Source: Dehalococcoidales bacterium (lineage in GTDB: Bacteria; Chloroflexota; Dehalococcoidia; Dehalococcoidales; RBG-16-60-22). From it: a stretch of DNA of 17,390 bases. Below, in pieces: positions 13,574 to 17,390 of this stretch. The notes below the pieces were generated by a model that did not search any database, had not been told where the DNA came from, and saw only the letters and a program-made list of their open reading frames with translations. Location: positions 1 through 17,390 of the forward strand of contig JAUVXN010000018.1 in the NCBI GenBank assembly GCA_030603605.1, read 5' to 3'. Within the stretch, counting starts at the first letter, position 1, and every line of letters starts with the position of its first letter. The translations under genes were made by a program, and so were the position numbers.

Positions 13574-13903
13574 GTGACCGAGAAAAGAATGTTAATAGTT
13601 GATGCCGAAGTAGTCGGGAAAATAGACGAAAATCGCGGTGACCTGAGCCGCTCGGAGTTTCTTGACTTTCTGATTGATAGCCAGTTAAAGGAAACGGAAG
13701 AAGTCGGCAATCAAAATTATGTGGATAGAGAAGAATTTCACCAGTTCGCACAGGGAATGAAGGAACTGCTGCGCAATTTCCTCGATTTTTTCCTCAGCTA
13801 CGGACTGGAGTTGGGAAAGCAACCGCAGGATAAAACTTTTGAAGAGCTGAGCCAGAAGTTACAAACTCTGGGTCGCTCTGGTAACAAGTCCAAAAAACTC
13901 TAA
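13574..13903 (+). CDS. Ribbon-helix-helix-like small regulator
   Basis: A 109-residue protein from GTG 13574 with AGGAG placed 8 bases upstream. Residues 4-40 (RMLIVDAEVVGKIDENRGDLSRSEFLDFLIDSQLKE) match the ribbon-helix-helix layout: a short beta strand, helix, the SRSEFL turn and a second helix. The C-terminal 60 residues are helical, with a hydrophobic patch (LLRNFLDFFLSYGLEL) and a basic tail, and could be an oligomerisation or partner-binding region. RHH proteins act as dimeric repressors, often as antitoxins, but no toxin gene is adjacent. It lies 85 bases after the winged-helix gene and probably shares its promoter. No terminator is clear in the 87 bases before the convergent fabF gene. 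Confidence 0.65.
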   Translation: MTEKRMLIVDAEVVGKIDENRGDLSRSEFLDFLIDSQLKETEEVGNQNYVDREEFHQFAQGMKELLRNFLDFFLSYGLELGKQPQDKTFEELSQKLQTLGRSGNKSKKL

Positions 13904-13990
13904 ACGAGTCCTCCTCAGCCCCTCACTTGCCCGTGCCCATCGTCCGAAAGATTCCATTACAAAAGGTAAATAGGCGCATGATTAAGGCAA

Positions 13991-15247
13991 TCATTCGCAG
14001 TACCGACGGAAAATAAGCACGGAGTTGTGCCCGCCAAAGCCGAAGGAATTTGATACGGCAGTCGTTACCTCAACCGGGCGCGCCTTATTGGGCACGTAGT
14101 CCAGGTCGCACTCGGGGTCAGGATGAATGAGGTTTAAAGTTGGTGGTATAACCCCGTGATTTATGGCTAGAATACACATTATTGCCTCTATAGCACCTGC
14201 CGCTCCCAGAAGATGCCCGGTCATGGATTTGCTGGCTGATACCGGGATGCGGTATGCGGATTCGCCAAACACACTTTTGATGGTGTGGGTTTCGGTTTTG
14301 TCATTAAGCACGGTGGCACTGCCATGGGCATTGACATGGTCAACCTCATTGGGGCTAACTCCTGCTTTATTCAGAGCCAGGCTTAGTGCTTTGGTTGCTC
14401 CCTCACCATTAGGTGACGGCTGAGTGATGTGAAAGGCATCACTGGTGGCGCTGTACCCTATAATTTCAGCCAGAATAGGGGCGCCACGCTCAAGAGCATA
14501 GCTGAGTTCCTCCAGTATAATGGTGGCGGCGCCCTCGCCCAGCACAAAGCCATCGCGTTCAGCATCAAAAGGTCGGCAGGCATTTTGTGGTTCGTCATTT
14601 TTTGTTGATAAAGCACGGGCGGCGTTGAACGCCGCGATGCAGATAGGCATGATAGGTGCTTCGGTGCCGCCAGCGATCATTATCTTTGCCTCTCCATGCC
14701 GAATTATCTCGTAGGCTTGACCGATGCTGTCACTGCTGCTGGAGCATGCCGAGGACGGAGAGTAATTTGGTCCCTTGGCTCCCAGTATCAACGAAACCTG
14801 CACCGGAGCCGCATCACCGGTCATGGTCGGCGCCAGAATCGGGCTTATCTTTCTCGGGCCGACTTCACTCAGTATCTTTAACTGTTCGGCAACCTTAAGC
14901 AAACCACAGACGCTGTTGCCAATGATAACCCCGGTCTCCTCGGCATTGCTATCATCTATCGTCAACCCTGCCGCTTCTGCTGCCTGAAGGCTTGCCGCTA
15001 CCGCAAACTGGGTAAACCTATCCATTCGGTGTGCTTCCTTCCGGCTGACATATGCCATTGGGTCAAACCCCTTGACTTCAGCGGCAAACTTGGTCTCAAA
15101 AGGTGCCGGGTCAAAGTGGCTGATATAATCAACTCCCGATTTCCCTGCGATGAGGGCTTCCCACATATCAGAAACCGTGAGACCCAAAGGGCAAATAACT
15201 CCCATGCCGGTAACTGCTACCCGCTGGTGATTATCAAGCACGTCCAA
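13991..15247 (-). CDS. fabF: Beta-ketoacyl-ACP synthase II (FabF family)
   Basis: A 418-residue condensing enzyme that elongates acyl chains with malonyl-ACP in type II fatty acid synthesis. The catalytic set is complete: Cys168 (SACSSSSDSIG), His308 (NAHGSAT), Lys340 and His345 (ASKSMTGHLLGAAG), plus the C-terminal SNSFGFGGHN. Length and spacing match FabF. The nucleophile loop SACSSSSDSIG differs from the common TACATGTHAIG and leans toward polyketide ketosynthase sequences, so a specialised role is possible. The start is TTG 15247, 4 bases after GGAGG; GTG 15241 is an alternative. Its first 14 bases overlap the HTH gene upstream, indicating coupling. No other fatty-acid gene is in the window. 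Confidence 0.92.
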   Translation of the reverse strand: MDVLDNHQRVAVTGMGVICPLGLTVSDMWEALIAGKSGVDYISHFDPAPFETKFAAEVKGFDPMAYVSRKEAHRMDRFTQFAVAASLQAAEAAGLTIDDSNAEETGVIIGNSVCGLLKVAEQLKILSEVGPRKISPILAPTMTGDAAPVQVSLILGAKGPNYSPSSACSSSSDSIGQAYEIIRHGEAKIMIAGGTEAPIMPICIAAFNAARALSTKNDEPQNACRPFDAERDGFVLGEGAATIILEELSYALERGAPILAEIIGYSATSDAFHITQPSPNGEGATKALSLALNKAGVSPNEVDHVNAHGSATVLNDKTETHTIKSVFGESAYRIPVSASKSMTGHLLGAAGAIEAIMCILAINHGVIPPTLNLIHPDPECDLDYVPNKARPVEVTTAVSNSFGFGGHNSVLIFRRYCE

Positions 15248-15461
15248 TATTCCTCCCTATATCCTGTTGATTTTTAGTACGGTTTGATTCGATAAAGCGC
15301 GTAAGGTCTTTAGGAATAATGCGGTAGTTTCGACCCAGACGTATGGCGTCAAGCTTACCTTCTCGAATGTAGCTGTATATAGTTAGAACATGAACCTGAA
15401 GAATCCCCGCTACCTGTTCCGGGGTGAGCAAGTTATGATTATCTTTAATGTAATACCTCAC
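15234..15461 (-). CDS. Excisionase/MerR-like helix-turn-helix protein (HTH_17)
   Basis: A 75-residue DNA-binding protein. LLTPEQVAGILQVHVLTIYSYIREGKLDAIRLGRNYRIIPKDLTRFIE (residues 11-58) is the classic excisionase-type winged HTH, with helix, turn, recognition helix TIYSYIREGKL, and a wing ending in RIIPKDLTRFI. The start is GTG 15461; no strong ribosome site is visible. It overlaps fabF by 14 bases and is divergent from the GH3 gene, across a region with a symmetric palindrome. It is a natural candidate to bind that palindrome and control both directions. No phage or integrase gene neighbours it, so a housekeeping regulator is more likely than an excisionase. Confidence 0.85.
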   Translation of the reverse strand: MRYYIKDNHNLLTPEQVAGILQVHVLTIYSYIREGKLDAIRLGRNYRIIPKDLTRFIESNRTKNQQDIGRNIGRA

Positions 15462-15539
15462 AGCCTGGCTTAGCCTCTTTATATTCTAGTTTAGTTGGCT
15501 ATAGTCTGGTTAGTTCCAGCATAGGTTATTAGCTGTCCC

Positions 15540-15592
15540 TTGGGAAGAGTTTATGTTCTAGAACTATGTTCTAGAATACAATCACTTCCCAA
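15540..15592. promoter_or_regulatory. Nested symmetric palindrome, probable operator
   Basis: An inner palindrome has 9-base arms TTCTAGAAC (15556-15564) and GTTCTAGAA (15568-15576) around TAT. Outer arms TTGGGAAG (15540-15547) and CTTCCCAA (15585-15592) share the same centre, base 15566. TATGTTCTAGAA also occurs as a direct repeat with a 13-base period (15552 and 15565). It lies between divergent HTH/fabF and GH3 genes. GAAC-TAT-GTTC faintly recalls a LexA-type box, but the spacing is one base short. Confidence 0.7.
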
Positions 15593-15664
15593 ACCAACTG
15601 TTCTGGCATAGTCTTTTCATAGGACTGAAATATGCCATTTGGCAAAAGGTTGGTTTGGGGGGTG
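15588..15664 (+). promoter_or_regulatory. Structured leader of the GH3 gene with competing stems
   Basis: CCCAAACCAAC (15588-15598) pairs perfectly with GTTGGTTTGGG (15649-15659). Inside it, TGGCATA (15604-15610) pairs with TATGCCA (15631-15637) and GTC with GAC. TGCCA (15633-15637) can instead pair with TGGCA (15640-15644). The left outer arm overlaps the CTTCCCAA arm of the palindrome, so the two long helices exclude each other. The right outer arm runs into the GGGGGGTG ribosome site (15657-15664), only 4 bases before the ATG at 15669. Confidence 0.5.
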
Positions 15665-15668
15665 ACAG

Positions 15669-17333
15669 ATGCCAAAAGCAGTTGAACTTTTACGGCAGGG
15701 CAGGAACGAAGAACTATGGCAGATGTGCTGTGGCTTTCTCAGCCTTACCCTGGAGCAATTTATGGCCGTCCAGAAGCGACTGCTATTGGAGCAAATAGGA
15801 TTATTGAACCGGTGTACGCTTGGTAGAAAGATTATGCGTGGCACCAAACCGGAGACCGTAGATGAGTTTAGAGAGCAGGTACCATTAACTACCTATGCCG
15901 ATTATTATCCTCAGCTTATAGAAAAAAGAGAAGCCCCGCTGCCGGCAGAGCCGGCTTTTTGGGTGCACACCTCGGGCAAGTCCGGTGAATACCCCTGTAA
16001 GTGGGTGCCAATGACCCCAGCTTATTCACATGAAATGAGTACAATAATGTATGGCATCGGCCTTCTCTCTAGCTGTAAGGGGTGGGGTGATACCTCTCAA
16101 GCTCCTGAGCAGCCAAAAATTGTCTACACGGTGGCTCCCAGACCTTATGTAACGGGTGCCATGGCCAGTATGTTGGAACTACAGACTCCCTCCGATTATT
16201 TACCCCCTTTAGAAGAAGCCGAAAGCCTGTCTTTTGAAGAAAGGGTAAAGCTTGGTTTTAAGCAGGCTCTATCCCAGGGACTGGATTACTTCTTTGGTCT
16301 GTCCATGGTTCTGGTTGTGGTTGGAAACAAGTTTAGTCAATCCTCAGATAAAGTGGACATCCGTCCACTGCTCTCCCAGCCGAAAGCACTGTTTCGTCTG
16401 ATTAAGGGGTTGGTCAAGAGCAAATTAGCCAGGCGCCCAATGCTGCCCAGAGACCTGTGGTCGGTAAAGGGAATCATGAGTGGCGGCCTTGATAGCGGGG
16501 TCTACAAAGAGAAAATAAAGGCGCTTTGGGGAAGGTATCCCCTAGATACTTATGCCGGTACTGAAGGTGGTATCATAGCTACTCAGACCTGGGATTATGA
16601 TGGTATGACCTTTATCCCCAGCCTCAACTTTCTGGAGTTCATACCAGAGAAGGAACATTTCAAATGGCAGTTAGACCACAGCTATCAGCCCAAACCTGTT
16701 TTACTGGACGAGGTAAAAGCCGGGGAGAATTACGAAATAGTCATCACCAACTTTCATGGCGGGGCCCTGGTCAGATATAGACCGGGTGATATGATAAGGA
16801 TAACTTCACTGCGAAATGAGAGGCTGGGCATTGATATTCCGCAAATGGTCTTTGAAAGACGCGCTGATGACCTTCTTGATTTCGTTTTCATTCGGCTGAC
16901 GGAAAAGACAATCTGGCAGGCAATAGAGAATACCGGTATTGCTTACGAGGATTGGGCAGCTTACAAGAAACCCGGGGAACCAGCGTTGAGCCTCTTTATT
17001 GAGCTTAAAGATGGCTACCAGGGGAGCGATGCCGATGTAGCGGCGGCGGTTCGCGAACAGATTATCAATGCAGATAACGGTAAAGATACCAAGTCCCTGA
17101 TTCGTGGCGATTTTGCCACTATGATTGATTTCAGGGTAGAGATAAATTTGCTGCCGCGTGGTGCCTTTGCTAATTACATCGCTCAGAGGCAAGCTGAAGG
17201 AGCTGATTTAGCTCATCTAAAGCCACCTCACATTAATCCTTCGGAGAAAGTGCTTTCACTCCTCATGACCAAGCCAGAAGAGGTGGTCACAGTTGAGGCA
17301 GGGGCTGAAACTGAGCCGGCAGCTGTTCACTAG
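15669..17333 (+). CDS. GH3-family acyl-adenylating enzyme
   Basis: A 554-residue protein of the GH3 branch of the adenylate-forming (ANL) superfamily. Plant GH3 enzymes join amino acids to auxin or jasmonate through an acyl-adenylate; bacterial homologues have mostly unknown substrates. ATP-binding motifs in order are HTSGKSGEYPCKWVPMTPAY at 100-119, TYAGTEGG at 294-301 (aligned with the YxSSE-type motif), and RYRPGD at 369-374. FERRADDLLDF at 395-405 marks the hinge to the C-terminal domain (about 400-554). The start is ATG with a GGGGGGTG ribosome site. It is divergent from HTH-fabF and preceded by nested inverted repeats, and may act on a fatty or aromatic acid from that pathway. The last 57 bases of the window after its stop show no feature. 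Confidence 0.85.
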   Translation: MPKAVELLRQGRNEELWQMCCGFLSLTLEQFMAVQKRLLLEQIGLLNRCTLGRKIMRGTKPETVDEFREQVPLTTYADYYPQLIEKREAPLPAEPAFWVHTSGKSGEYPCKWVPMTPAYSHEMSTIMYGIGLLSSCKGWGDTSQAPEQPKIVYTVAPRPYVTGAMASMLELQTPSDYLPPLEEAESLSFEERVKLGFKQALSQGLDYFFGLSMVLVVVGNKFSQSSDKVDIRPLLSQPKALFRLIKGLVKSKLARRPMLPRDLWSVKGIMSGGLDSGVYKEKIKALWGRYPLDTYAGTEGGIIATQTWDYDGMTFIPSLNFLEFIPEKEHFKWQLDHSYQPKPVLLDEVKAGENYEIVITNFHGGALVRYRPGDMIRITSLRNERLGIDIPQMVFERRADDLLDFVFIRLTEKTIWQAIENTGIAYEDWAAYKKPGEPALSLFIELKDGYQGSDADVAAAVREQIINADNGKDTKSLIRGDFATMIDFRVEINLLPRGAFANYIAQRQAEGADLAHLKPPHINPSEKVLSLLMTKPEEVVTVEAGAETEPAAVH

Positions 17334-17390
17334 TACTTTAGTCGCCCCCTCTTTGGTCAACTTACTTTAGTTTTGCTTGACAGCTTCCCT

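Noticed and set aside
13880..13915. Terminator between the RHH gene and fabF
   Set aside because: On the minus strand ACTC-GTTTA-GAGT is followed by a T run, but the stem has only 4 pairs and falls inside the RHH gene end, so it is not convincing.
15234..15461. Prophage excisionase
   Set aside because: The HTH matches the excisionase-type fold, but no integrase, phage gene or attachment site lies nearby and the gene is coupled to fabF.
17377..17390. Promoter at the window end
   Set aside because: TTGACA at 17377-17382 could be a -35 box, but the window ends before a -10 box could be seen.

Overview
The window looks like a chromosomal segment from a Chloroflexota bacterium, most plausibly class Dehalococcoidia. 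That placement is an inference. It rests on a secretin-free type IV pilus cluster of the kind monoderm-like bacteria carry, short G/C-rich hairpin repeats between genes, archaeal-flavoured small transcription factors, and a bacterial GH3-type acyl-adenylating enzyme. No rRNA, tRNA or CRISPR is visible.

Layout. (1) Bases 1-3523, minus strand: a tightly packed run read leftwards. In transcription order it holds a XerC/D-type tyrosine recombinase, a small tail-anchored basic membrane protein, a PCMT-type methyltransferase, a nitroreductase (best start TTG 1613), a SpoIIM-family membrane protein and a DUF350-type membrane protein cut by the window edge. A good promoter (TAGACA-17-TAAAAT) precedes the recombinase. 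(2) Bases 3524-3855: a divergent intergenic region with an inverted repeat and a strong hairpin just upstream of pilB. (3) Bases 3856-11851, plus strand: a type IV pilus/competence-type operon, pilB, pilC, three prepilin-like proteins (PilV/GspI-, PilW/GspJ- and PilX/GspK-like), a PilO-like protein, a PilM-PilN fusion with a duplicated C-terminal domain, and a PilT-like ATPase. (4) Bases 11852-13145: the prepilin peptidase gene pilD, flanked on both sides by related palindromic repeats and hairpins. (5) Bases 13146-13903: a strong promoter driving a winged-helix and a ribbon-helix-helix regulator. (6) Bases 13991-15461, minus strand: a ketosynthase (FabF family) coupled by overlap to an upstream excisionase-like HTH gene. 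(7) Bases 15462-15668: a divergent control region with nested symmetric inverted repeats. (8) Bases 15669-17333, plus strand: a GH3-family adenylate-forming enzyme.

How the genes fit together. PilD would process the three prepilins. PilB powers assembly on the PilC platform, PilT would power retraction, and PilMN/PilO form the inner-membrane alignment complex. A major pilin and a secretin are not in the window. The FabF/HTH and GH3 genes share a control region and may be co-regulated.

The most unusual items are the PilM-PilN fusion with a tandem 84-residue repeat, the pilC reading frame whose conserved N-terminus begins at an ATA codon, the mutually exclusive inverted repeats ahead of the GH3 gene, and the repeat family bracketing pilD.
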